From Sphingobacteriaceae bacterium (GTDB taxonomy: Bacteria; Bacteroidota; Bacteroidia; B-17B0; Aurantibacillaceae), in contig JADJMM010000003.1 in the NCBI GenBank assembly GCA_016709575.1, positions 248,001 through 312,000 of the forward strand: a stretch of DNA of 64,000 nucleotides. Reading direction: 5' to 3'. This document shows, one piece after another, positions 52,202-60,642 of the stretch; positions within the stretch are counted from its first letter, which is position 1; every line of letters starts with the position of its first letter. The notes below the pieces were generated by a model. It did not search any database and was not told the DNA's origin. It worked only from the letters and a program-made list of their open reading frames with translations. The position numbers and the translations under genes are program-made.

Positions 52202-53465
52202 TACAATAACGATTTCAAAATCTCACCGAAACGATACAAATCCTCGAATGAATTGTACAAAGGAACAGGTGCACAACGTATAACGTTCGGCTCTCTCCAA
52301 TCCGGAATGACACCGTTCTCCATTAATTTATTGAAAAGTGCTTTTCCGTAACCGTTGGCTACAATTGAAAGCTGACAACCACGGTTTTCTTTTGGCGTAA
52401 TTATTTGCAGACAATTACTTTTTTGTTTGTTGATGTCTTCAACTATAAATTCTAAATAAGCGGTGAGGGATTTACTTTTTTCGATTAAGGCATCCATCCC
52501 CACTTCTGCAAATATTTCTAAACTAGCTCGGCAAGCTGCCATTGAGAAAACTGGCGCGTTACTCATTTGCCAACGCTCTGCGGTTTGCATCGGCACAAAT
52601 GTTTTGTCCATTAAGAAACGGGTTTTTTTATCATGTCCCCACCAACCGGCGAACATTGGTAAATCTGTATTCTTTAAATGCTTTTGATGAACGAATGCTC
52701 CGGCAACACTACCAGGACCACTATTCAAATATTTATAACTGCACCAGCAAGCAAAATCCACATTCCAATCGTGTAATTGCAATTTTAAATTTCCTGCGCC
52801 ATGTGCTAAATCAAAACCAACAATTGCTCCTGCTTTATGTCCGGCTTCTACAATCGATTTCATATCGAAAACTTGTCCGGTGAAATAATTAACTCCGCCA
52901 ATCATAACTAAAGCTAGAGAATCTTTATTCTTTTCAATCGCTTCATAAATATCTTCGTGACGAATTGTGTATTCTCCTTTTCTCGGTTCAATTTCAATTA
53001 AAGCATCTTCAATTTTAAATCCATGAAATTTTACTTGCGATTGTAATGCGTATTGATCGCTCGGAAACGCTTTTGCTTCACAAATAATTTTATAACGTTG
53101 TTTGGTTGGACGGTAAAACGACACCATCAACAAATGAAGATTCACAGTAAGTTGATTCATCATTACCGTTTCTTCAGGTAATGCGCCAACTATTTTCGCC
53201 ATGTTTTCGGTTAGGAATTCATGATACGGTAACCAAGGGTTTTGCGCCATAAAATGACCTTCAACACCATACTTTGCCCAATCATTTAGCTCTTGCTCTA
53301 TAAAAGATTTGGTGGTTTTAGGCTGTAGACCTAAAGAGTTACCTGTGAAATAAACTATGTCTCTTCCTTCGTGTTGAGGGAAATAAAACTTAGAACGATA
53401 TGCTTTTAATTTATCGCTAGCATCGCATTGTTTAGCGAATTCGAGGGTATTTTGAAGTTGCTCAT
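52201..53465 (-). CDS. kynU: Kynureninase (frameshift near the start)
   Basis: About 421 residues. The best start is the ATG at 53465 (MSNF), after which one base is missing in the TTTT run at 53450-53453 (A-run on the coding strand); the main frame then reads NTLEFAKQCDASDKLKAYR. An ORF that extends to 53496 is only the read-through of the other frame into a repeat. The PLP lysine is in CSYKYLNSGPGSVAG; NSLGLQPK, HGAGNLKLQLHDW and WGHDKKTRFLMD are typical. It splits kynurenine to anthranilate and alanine. Its coupling to the pabA/trpG-like gene suggests that anthranilate is used. Confidence 0.9.
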
Positions 53466-53475
53466 TTTTATTTCT

Positions 53476-53543
53476 CGCCAAGACGCTAAGGCGCAAAGCT
53501 TTTTATTTAATTATTAGCGTCTCTGCGACTTTGCGAGACACTC
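53476..53543. repeat. Dispersed GCGTCT/GCGAGA repeat between kynU and hemL
   Basis: The segment holds CTCGCCAAGACGCTAAGGCG, then about 20 AT-rich bases, then TTAGCGTCTCTGCGACTTTG and CGAGAC. The two halves are inverted copies of the same GC-rich theme. Such segments are common as dispersed repeats between genes in this phylum. It fills the space between the divergent kynU and hemL. Confidence 0.55.
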
Positions 53544-53589
53544 TTAAAAATCTCATTTAAATAGAGAACAAATATATAATTTTACCTAA

Positions 53590-54861
53590 AATTGCCAGAA
53601 GAACTCTACTCAATTATTCGAAAAAGCTAAAAACTTCTTTCCCGGAGGCGTAAATTCTCCAGTAAGAGCCTTCAGAAGCGTAGGCGGCACCCCTTTATTC
53701 ATTGATAAAGGAAAAGGCTCGCATATTTGGGATGCGGATGGGAACGAGTATATTGATTATTGCTGCAGCTGGGGACCGCTGATTTTAGGTCATGCTAACG
53801 ATAAAGTTTTGAATGCCGTTGATAAAACCATGCGTAACGGAACCTCTTTTGGCGCCCCTACCCGTTTGGAAAATGAATTAGCTGAATTAATTGTAAGTAA
53901 TAATCCTTTCATTGAAAAAATACGTTTCGTGAGTAGCGGAACAGAAGCGGTGATGAGTGCTATTCGTTTAGCGCGTGGATTTACAGGAAGAAATAAAATT
54001 TTAAAATTTGAAGGTTGCTATCACGGACATAGTGATTCGTTATTGGTAAAAGCAGGTTCAGGATTAGTGACATTTGGAAATACATCTTCAGCAGGTGTGC
54101 CTGAAAGTTTTGTGAATGAAACTATTGTTGTTTCGTTGAATAATAAAAAAGCAGTTGAAGAAGCCTTCGCACAATTCAATAATCAAATTGCTTGTATTAT
54201 CATTGAACCTATTCCTGCGAATAATGGTTTGTTATTGCAAGACAAAGAGTATTTACAATTCCTGAGAGATATTTGCGCCAAGAACGGAACGCTATTAATT
54301 TTTGACGAAGTGATCAGTGGATTCAGAGTTGGATTTACAGGTGCAGCCGGACATTACAATATTAAACCCGATATCATCACTTACGGAAAAATTATCGGTG
54401 GCGGATTTCCTGTTGGTTGTTACGCATCTAGTAAAGAAATAATGAGTAATATTTCTCCTGAAGGCGGAGTTTATCAAGCCGGAACTTTAAGTGGTAATCC
54501 TGTAGCGATGAGTGCAGGTATTGCGCAATTAACAGAATGTTTGAAACCAAATTTTTATACTGAACTAGAAAGAAAAACAAATAAATTAGTTGCCGGACTT
54601 TCAGAAATTAAAAAGAACAATTTCAAATTATTTTCAATAGGTTCAATTTTCTGGATTGCATTCACTGATAAAACTAAGATTCAAAGCGCAGAAGAAATTG
54701 ATGGCGAGAGTATGAAATATTTCCGTGACTTATACCATCCTCTTTTAGAAAAAGGAGTTTACTTAGGTCCTTCAGGATACGAAGTTGGATTTATGAGTGA
54801 GGCGCATACGGAGGAGGATATTGATAGGACTGTTGCGGCTTTTGGAGAATTGATGAAGTGA
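53590..54861 (+). CDS. hemL: Glutamate-1-semialdehyde 2,1-aminomutase (start unresolved)
   Basis: The frame is open from 53590 to 54861 (423 codons). The conserved sequence begins near 53614 with LFEKAKNFFPGGVNSPVRAF, so the TTG at 53809 cannot be the start. No ATG, GTG or TTG lies in frame after the stop at 53587-53589; a lost base near the beginning, or an unusual start, must be assumed. The PLP lysine lies in ITYGKIIGGGFPVG, FDEVISGFRVG supplies the aspartate, and FEGCYHGHSDS is conserved. HemL makes 5-aminolevulinate for haem and corrin. Confidence 0.92.
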   Translation, partial: NCQKNSTQLFEKAKNFFPGGVNSPVRAFRSVGGTPLFIDKGKGSHIWDADGNEYIDYCCSWGPLILGHANDKVLNAVDKTMRNGTSFGAPTRLENELAELIVSNNPFIEKIRFVSSGTEAVMSAIRLARGFTGRNKILKFEGCYHGHSDSLLVKAGSGLVTFGNTSSAGVPESFVNETIVVSLNNKKAVEEAFAQFNNQIACIIIEPIPANNGLLLQDKEYLQFLRDICAKNGTLLIFDEVISGFRVGFTGAAGHYNIKPDIITYGKIIGGGFPVGCYASSKEIMSNISPEGGVYQAGTLSGNPVAMSAGIAQLTECLKPNFYTELERKTNKLVAGLSEIKKNNFKLFSIGSIFWIAFTDKTKIQSAEEIDGESMKYFRDLYHPLLEKGVYLGPSGYEVGFMSEAHTEEDIDRTVAAFGELMK

Positions 54862-54863
54862 TT

Positions 54864-55596
54864 TATTCACATCGAATTAATTCAGCTTCCTTTTCTACTT
54901 TGAACCAATCTTCTTTTTTATAACCATATTTACTTGCAAGTTTATAATTTAAGCAAGCCTTGTCTTTCTCCCCCTTAAACGAGTAGATAGCATATTTTAG
55001 GTAATACGCTATGTATTTTTTAGGATATGCTTTACTTGCAGTTCCTAAATAACTTAATCCTCTATCATAAGATTCTAGACCTGCTTAATAAAACCCAACA
55101 TGCAATTTGCATCATAGTTATTAGGTTCTTTCGACACAATTCCCATTAAGATTTCAGACGCTTCTGCATATTCTTCCTTTTCTCCAAGGATTCCTGCCTT
55201 TGAAATGTGATAGCCGATATCGTTAGGATTGATTAAAATTGCACTATCTACATATACTAAAGCTTCATCGTAAAGACTCATGTCTCTAAAATTAGTTGCA
55301 ATATTAAAATAAACGTCAGAAGTTTTAAAGCCACGACTTAATAATTTCAAAAGAATCTTATTTGATTCACTAAATTTCTTTAAATCACCTAAGACCGTGG
55401 CCTTATTAAATAATGCATTTAAATAAGTTGTATCAATAGTATATGCTTTGTCAATATATTTTTCAGCTGTTTCAAAATCATTGATATTTGCATATCTAAT
55501 CCCTTATTCATTATTCTTATAGCATGAAAACGCTTAGAACAGCTTGCTGAAAAAGCAACTTAAAACAATAATGATTAGTTTTTTGAATCATCAATT
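54864..55596 (-). pseudogene. TPR-repeat lipoprotein, frame disrupted several times
   Basis: The coding text can be followed over the whole stretch in changing frames on the minus strand. The start shows KLIIIVLSCFFS followed in another frame by ASCSKRFHAIRIMNKGLD, which would give a lipobox cysteine. TPR units follow: YANINDFETAEKYIDKAY, then the longest intact ORF at 55350-55075 (91 codons) and, after a break at about 55083, SYDRGLSYLGTASKAYPKKY to EAELIRCE at 54864. At least three one-base changes are needed. It may be a decayed gene or a real lipoprotein gene with sequence errors. Confidence 0.6.
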
Positions 55597-55612
55597 AAAG
55601 ATAGTTAATTTC

Positions 55613-56471
55613 CTATAATAAATAAGCCAGCAAAAGAGTCTGCAGTATAATTATTCCCTCTACAAAGAAGATAAAGTAATACCTGTGTCGGTTTGGGTTG
55701 GAGAAATAAACTGCTGCTACTGAAACTAAAAAGACAATTCCTCTTATTCCTACCAGACTTTTAATGTCGATGAAAAAAGCAAGTGCCAAATAAATCATCA
55801 ATAAACTTATTGCTACGATTTTACTTTTTTGCATACCCAAAAACCACAGGAAGTGATTTTGTTCCTTCTTCTTTATCCTTTTCCATATCGCGAATATCGA
55901 AGGGAATACATAAGGCGGCAATAAAACAAAATTGGGAAGCAATATAAAGCCAAACATTCTTGTCAAAATTCGCTAAGCCAATAAAATCGCTGGCTTGAAA
56001 TAAAAATGGAATAACAATACAAACCATCACCCAAATCAAAGCAATAAAAAATTGTTTCAGACAAGGAATTTTACGGAGATTAAACGGTGGAAGAAAATAT
56101 AAAATACTTAGTAAAGCACATACGCCGTAAACTATTACCCCTTCTTTAAAAGTCATGAAGATATCCCATATACTTTCGGTGAAAACTAAAACTAATACAA
56201 TACTAATAGTGAAAATCCACTTCTTATTTTTTCTGTACCACAATAATCGCGAATCTGTTGTCGGCAAAGAGCTTTGATAGATACGTTGCAAATTGTAAAG
56301 AAAAAATGCGGCGATAAAATTGACAAGCGAAAAATGCACTGCTGACCGTGAAGCATAATTAAAAATAAATCCTCCTTGCAATGTAGAAAAGGCCACTGCA
56401 AGCGCCAGAAATAAATTAGAATAACCAAGAAAGTTGAGAGAGTTTTTTGCTATTTGACGGATAAAAATCAA
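55613..56471 (-). CDS. UbiA-like polytopic membrane protein (one frameshift)
   Basis: About 286 residues when joined. Eight to nine membrane helices are predicted. The segment FDIRDMEKDKEEGTKSLPVVFG matches the second Asp-rich D-x-x-R-D motif of UbiA prenyltransferases; the first Asp-rich motif is replaced by a NLQRIYQS-like segment. One base is missing in the T-run at 55825-55830 (A-run on the coding strand), after which SKIVAISLLMIYLALAFF continues to 55613. It may lack prenyl-diphosphate activity because of the altered first motif. It follows rlmB with four bases of overlap. Confidence 0.72.
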
Positions 56472-57214
56472 ATGGCTTGGCGTTGATGAACTACTTCAAA
56501 CAAAACAATTCCCGTAGCAACAGAAACATTCAAAGAAGCAATATTGCCTGACATAGGGATTTTTACTTGTACATCACTGCGTTTAATATATTCTCCGCTG
56601 ATGCCATTTTCTTCGCTGCCCATAATAATAGCAGTTGGTTTTTTGAAATCAGCATCGTAAACAGTAGTCTCTGTTTTTTCGTGACAAGCCACAATTTGTA
56701 AACCGTATTCCTTTAAATAGTCGATGGTCGTTTTTAAATTTTCTTCTCTACAAACAGGTAAACGGTGTAAAGCGCCTGCGCTTGTTTTAATAGCATCTCC
56801 ATTTATTTGCGCAGCACCTCTGCTTGGAATAATAATAAAATCAACTCCTGCACATTCAGCGCTTCTGGCGATAGCACCAAAATTTCTTACATCAGTAATA
56901 CGATCTAAAATCAAAACTAAAGGTGTTTTACCTTTTTCAAACACACGTGCTAATAATTCTTCAGTGTCAGAATAAACTACTTCAGCAATATAAGCGACTA
57001 CGCCTTGATGGTTTTTATTATCTGTAAGTCGCTTTAATTTTTCGGGTGGGACAAATTGAAAAGGAATATCTTTTCCTGCTAAAGCTTTACGTAATTGATT
57101 GTATAGTTCGTTAGATAAACCTTTTTGTAATAAAATTTTATCAATGGCTTTATCAGCTTCAATAGCTTCAATCACCGCACGCATACCGAATATTAATGTG
57201 TCGTTGTTCTCCAA
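56468..57214 (-). CDS. rlmB: 23S rRNA 2'-O-ribose methyltransferase (RlmB/TrmH family)
   Basis: 248 residues, SpoU fold. The N-terminal substrate-binding domain is followed by motif 1 RITDVRNFGAIARSAECAG, motif 2 AIIMGSEENGIS and motif 3 IPMSGNIASLNVSVATGI, which forms the knot. RlmB methylates a guanosine in 23S rRNA. The name RlmB is the common annotation; a tRNA target cannot be excluded. It overlaps the membrane protein gene downstream. Confidence 0.92.
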   Translation of the reverse strand: MENNDTLIFGMRAVIEAIEADKAIDKILLQKGLSNELYNQLRKALAGKDIPFQFVPPEKLKRLTDNKNHQGVVAYIAEVVYSDTEELLARVFEKGKTPLVLILDRITDVRNFGAIARSAECAGVDFIIIPSRGAAQINGDAIKTSAGALHRLPVCREENLKTTIDYLKEYGLQIVACHEKTETTVYDADFKKPTAIIMGSEENGISGEYIKRSDVQVKIPMSGNIASLNVSVATGIVLFEVVHQRQAI

Positions 57215-57217
57215 GGT

Positions 57218-57673
57218 CTATGCTAAATTAAATTGTTTTAAATGATGTACAGCGTGCTTATGCAAAAGATGCAGCCACTGCTCGTAATTAAACTCTCCGA
57301 AGAAAGGATTCAATACCTTTGCGTTTGGATTTTTCTCGTAATAATTAAGAAATGAATTTACTTCTGTTTCAATTTCTTTAACCGCATCTTCAATAGTTGC
57401 ATTTCTTAATGGCGCCGGAGTTTCTGACATCAAAGAGTTTTTTACTCCTGGACGAAATTCTTTATCGCTTAAAGCAAAAGCCCTTACTTTTTCTAAATGT
57501 ATTTCTGCGGTTTGCATGGGTTCTTTAACGCGCTCCCAGGCAATACCGATACTATCCGTCATGTGTTCAATCATACCTTGTGCGGATAATACACCGAAAT
57601 TTCCTTTTTCATCGCCCTTCAATTTTTTTAGAAGTGGGATATATTCGTTTGAAAAGAATTGCTCTTTACTCAT
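57218..57673 (-). CDS. DinB-fold protein of unknown function (DUF1569-like)
   Basis: 151 residues, all helical. Histidines at SAQGMIEHMTDSIG and at WLHLLHKHAVHHLKQFNLA resemble the three-His metal site of DinB-like proteins. It has no signal peptide and lies three bases upstream of rlmB, so the two may be cotranscribed. It is sometimes annotated by analogy as an oxepin-CoA hydrolase-like protein, for which I see no support. Confidence 0.65.
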   Translation of the reverse strand: MSKEQFFSNEYIPLLKKLKGDEKGNFGVLSAQGMIEHMTDSIGIAWERVKEPMQTAEIHLEKVRAFALSDKEFRPGVKNSLMSETPAPLRNATIEDAVKEIETEVNSFLNYYEKNPNAKVLNPFFGEFNYEQWLHLLHKHAVHHLKQFNLA

Positions 57674-57690
57674 GATATAAATTTAAACAA

Positions 57691-57726
57691 AAAAGCCTCA
57701 TCCGCCTAAGGCGGACGAGGCTTTTT
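57691..57726 (-). terminator. Terminator with an embedded palindromic repeat, after yceI
   Basis: AAAGCCTCATCCGCC, TAA and GGCGGACGAGGCTTT make a 15-bp stem whose upper part TCCGCCTAAGGCGGA is a member of the same palindrome family that interrupts tRNA remnant 3 at 29450. The A-run on the plus strand is the T-run for the minus-strand message. Confidence 0.8.
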
Positions 57727-57742
57727 AATACTTTATAAATTC

Positions 57743-58243
57743 TTATTTTTTGTCTTGACCTGCTTCTAATGTAAACTCTATTGAAACATCGCCTTCACCA
57801 ACTCCAAATTCTTTGGAATCAATAACAGCTTTACCTTCAAAACCTGCAACATCAACTTTGGTTCCGTCCCAGTTTTGTTCTGAAATACCAACGTAGTTAA
57901 ATTTCAAATCAACATCTTTGGTAACACCTTTCATAGTTAATTTACCTTTTGCAATATAAGAAAATTCACCCATTTCAGCATTCTTCTCAATTGAAGAAGC
58001 TTCGAAACTTGCTTTCTTAAATTTAGCAACATCAAAAAATTCAGGCTTATCTTTTAAGTGACCATCACGCATTGAATTTGAAGTGTTGATAGTTGTCATA
58101 TCTAACTGAACAAATACTTTTGGTCCGCTAGCTGCATCAAAATTCACAAAACCGCTATCAATTGTAATTGAACCACGTGTTGCAGTTACAATATGTTTAA
58201 TAGCGAATACAACTGAACTGTGAGCGCCGTCAACATTAAACAT
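57743..58243 (-). CDS. YceI-family protein, possibly the C-terminal domain of HppA
   Basis: 166 residues from an ATG at 58243. FNVDGAHSSVVFAIKHIVTA is the start of the YceI lipocalin-like barrel, and GEGDVSIEFTLEA ends it. YceI proteins are normally exported with a signal peptide; none is present here. The frame is open upstream and reads DVAEVKG directly after the HppA end. One more A in the run at 58265-58269 would join hppA and yceI into one protein. Both readings, a separate short gene or a fused domain, remain possible. Confidence 0.8.
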   Translation of the reverse strand: MFNVDGAHSSVVFAIKHIVTATRGSITIDSGFVNFDAASGPKVFVQLDMTTINTSNSMRDGHLKDKPEFFDVAKFKKASFEASSIEKNAEMGEFSYIAKGKLTMKGVTKDVDLKFNYVGISEQNWDGTKVDVAGFEGKAVIDSKEFGVGEGDVSIEFTLEAGQDKK

Positions 58244-58248
58244 ACCTT

Positions 58249-60510
58249 TTACTTCAGCAACATCTTTTTGCCGGCATTCATGATGCTATCGCATTGTTCT
58301 TTGCTGGTGCAAGTATATTCTTGTCCGTTAATATTGCATTTCAACACTTCTTCAGTAACCATGCCGCCTTTGCAACACTCATCAGAACCGCCACCACCAA
58401 TACCATTGATGTATGGAGCGATAACTAAAGAAACGATTGACATTAATTTAATTAAGATATTCATTGATGGTCCTGATGTATCTTTAAACGGATCACCAAC
58501 TGTATCACCTGTAACTGATGCTTTATGTGGTTCAGATTTTTTGTAGAACATCTCACCATTAATTAAAACACCTTTTTCGAAAGATTTCTTAGCGTTATCC
58601 CAAGCACCACCGGCGTTAGATTGGAAAATTCCCATTAACACACCTGATACAGTAACACCTGCTAATAAACCACCTAATACTTCCGGTCCGAAAATAAATC
58701 CAACAATAACTGGAGTAATTAAAGCAATTGCACCCGGCATCATCATTTCGCGGATAGAAGCCTTTGTAGAGATAGCAACACATTTTTCGTATTCAGGTTT
58801 TGCTTTGTATTCCATGATTCCAGGAATTTCGCGGAACTGACGACGAACTTCTTGTACCATGTCCATTGCCGCTTTACCTACTGCTTGAATACACAATGCA
58901 GAGAAAATAAATGGAATCATACCACCAACAAATAAACCTGCTAATACATTTGCTTTGTAAATATCAATTGCATCGATACCAGCAATACCTACGAATGCAG
59001 CAAACAATGCTAATGAAGTTAATGCTGCAGAAGCGATAGCAAAACCTTTTCCGGTTGCTGCTGTTGTATTTCCTACTGCATCTAAATTATCAGTACGCTC
59101 ACGAACTTCAGGAGGTAATTGACTCATCTCTGCAATACCACCGGCGTTATCAGCGATTGGTCCGAATGCATCAATTGCTAATTGCATAGCAGTAGTTGCC
59201 ATCATACCTGCTGCAGCGATAGCCACACCATATAAACCTGCGAAATAATAAGAACCCATGATACCACCAGCCAATGTTAAGATTGGAATAACTGTTGATT
59301 TCATACCTACTGATAAACCACCAATAATGTTAGTAGCATGACCTGTTGCTGATTGACGGATAATAGAAAGCACTGGAGCTTTACCCATTGCTGTATAATA
59401 TTCTGTAACGATACTCATGATAGCACCAACAACTGTTCCAACTAATATTGCCATGAATACACCTGTTCTTGTAAACGTTGTATCACGTAAGAAAATATCA
59501 CCTTCAGGTAACATCCAATTCACAACAAAATAAGAAGCAATAACAGTAAGGATCATTGAAGACCAGTTACCAAGGTTTAATGCATTTTGTACGTTTGATT
59601 TTTCATCTTTAATTGTAACGAACCAAGTTCCAACGATAGAGAAAAGAATTCCTAAACCACAAATTACCATTGGTAATAAAATTGGCGACATACCACCGAA
59701 ATTATCAGTTAATGTAATTTCTTGTCCTAATACCATCGTTGCTAAAATTGTAGCAACATAAGAACCGAATAAATCGGCACCCATACCTGCTACGTCACCT
59801 ACGTTATCACCTACGTTATCGGCGATAGTTGCAGGGTTACGAACGTCGTCTTCAGGAATTCCTGCTTCAACTTTTCCTACTAAGTCAGCACCAACATCGG
59901 CAGCTTTAGTATAAATACCACCACCAACACGTGCAAACAATGCGATTGATTCAGCACCTAAAGAGAAACCGGTTAAAACTTCGATTGCTGTTTTTACAGT
60001 GTTCTCACCTAAGTCAGCGAACATTGCTAAGAAAGCGATGAATAAACCACCTAAACCTAATACAGCTAAACCAGCAACACCAAGTCCCATTACAGTACCA
60101 CCTGTAAAAGAAACTTTCAATGCTTGTTTTAAACTTGTACGAGCGGCTTGAGTAGTACGAACGTTAGCTTTAGTTGCTACTTTCATCCCGATATAACCAG
60201 CAGTTGCAGAAAAAACTGCACCTATAATAAAGGCAATAGAGATTACCCAACTTGAGTGAATTGGTAAACCATTTACTTCGTGAATGGTTCCTGAATACGC
60301 CAATAAAGCTGCGGCGAACACCACAAAAATACTTAGCACTTTCCACTCAGCTTTTAAGAAAGCCATAGCACCTGCAGCAATATAACCTGCAAGTTCTTGC
60401 ATCTTTTCATCGCCGGCATCTTGTTTACTAACCCAGGCCGATTTAATAGCCATTACAATTAGTCCGATTATTCCTAAAACAGGAATTAAATAAATTACAT
60501 TTTCGTTCAT
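58249..60510 (-). CDS. hppA: Membrane-bound proton/sodium-translocating pyrophosphatase
   Basis: 753 residues from the ATG at 60510; the longer frame to 60567 is only the upstream leader. It has about 16 membrane helices. The catalytic signatures are GGGIYTKAADVGADLVGKVE, IPEDDVRNPATIADNVGDNV and DAFGPIADNAGGIAEM. The enzyme couples PPi hydrolysis to ion pumping; the K/A choice for potassium dependence cannot be set firmly. The C terminus is odd: after the last helix come SDECCKGG, KCNINGQEYTCTSKEQCDS and MNAGKK, a Cys-rich linker leading towards the YceI domain. Confidence 0.95.
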   Translation of the reverse strand: MNENVIYLIPVLGIIGLIVMAIKSAWVSKQDAGDEKMQELAGYIAAGAMAFLKAEWKVLSIFVVFAAALLAYSGTIHEVNGLPIHSSWVISIAFIIGAVFSATAGYIGMKVATKANVRTTQAARTSLKQALKVSFTGGTVMGLGVAGLAVLGLGGLFIAFLAMFADLGENTVKTAIEVLTGFSLGAESIALFARVGGGIYTKAADVGADLVGKVEAGIPEDDVRNPATIADNVGDNVGDVAGMGADLFGSYVATILATMVLGQEITLTDNFGGMSPILLPMVICGLGILFSIVGTWFVTIKDEKSNVQNALNLGNWSSMILTVIASYFVVNWMLPEGDIFLRDTTFTRTGVFMAILVGTVVGAIMSIVTEYYTAMGKAPVLSIIRQSATGHATNIIGGLSVGMKSTVIPILTLAGGIMGSYYFAGLYGVAIAAAGMMATTAMQLAIDAFGPIADNAGGIAEMSQLPPEVRERTDNLDAVGNTTAATGKGFAIASAALTSLALFAAFVGIAGIDAIDIYKANVLAGLFVGGMIPFIFSALCIQAVGKAAMDMVQEVRRQFREIPGIMEYKAKPEYEKCVAISTKASIREMMMPGAIALITPVIVGFIFGPEVLGGLLAGVTVSGVLMGIFQSNAGGAWDNAKKSFEKGVLINGEMFYKKSEPHKASVTGDTVGDPFKDTSGPSMNILIKLMSIVSLVIAPYINGIGGGGSDECCKGGMVTEEVLKCNINGQEYTCTSKEQCDSIMNAGKKMLLK

Positions 60511-60590
60511 AATAAATAGAATATAGGGGTGCAAAAATAGGAAAATTGTGGGAAATAAAAAAACCATAACTTATTGATAATCAATCAAAA

Positions 60591-60622
60591 ACAAAAAAAG
60601 CCCGATATCTAATCGGGCTTTC
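60591..60622 (-). terminator. Terminator of the Kelch/T9SS gene
   Basis: AAAGCCCGAT, ATCTA and ATCGGGCTTT form the stem; the A-run before it on the plus strand is the T-run for minus-strand transcription. It separates the Kelch gene from hppA. Confidence 0.82.
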
Positions 60623-60642
60623 AATACTTTTTTGAAGGATAC

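Noticed and set aside
53466..53496. Longer N terminus of kynureninase starting at 53496
   Set aside because: The extra residues are translated from a dispersed repeat; the ATG at 53465 with one restored base gives the normal start.
53809..53811. TTG at 53809 as the hemL start
   Set aside because: About 65 conserved residues, including LFEKAKNFFPGGVNSP, are encoded in the same frame upstream.
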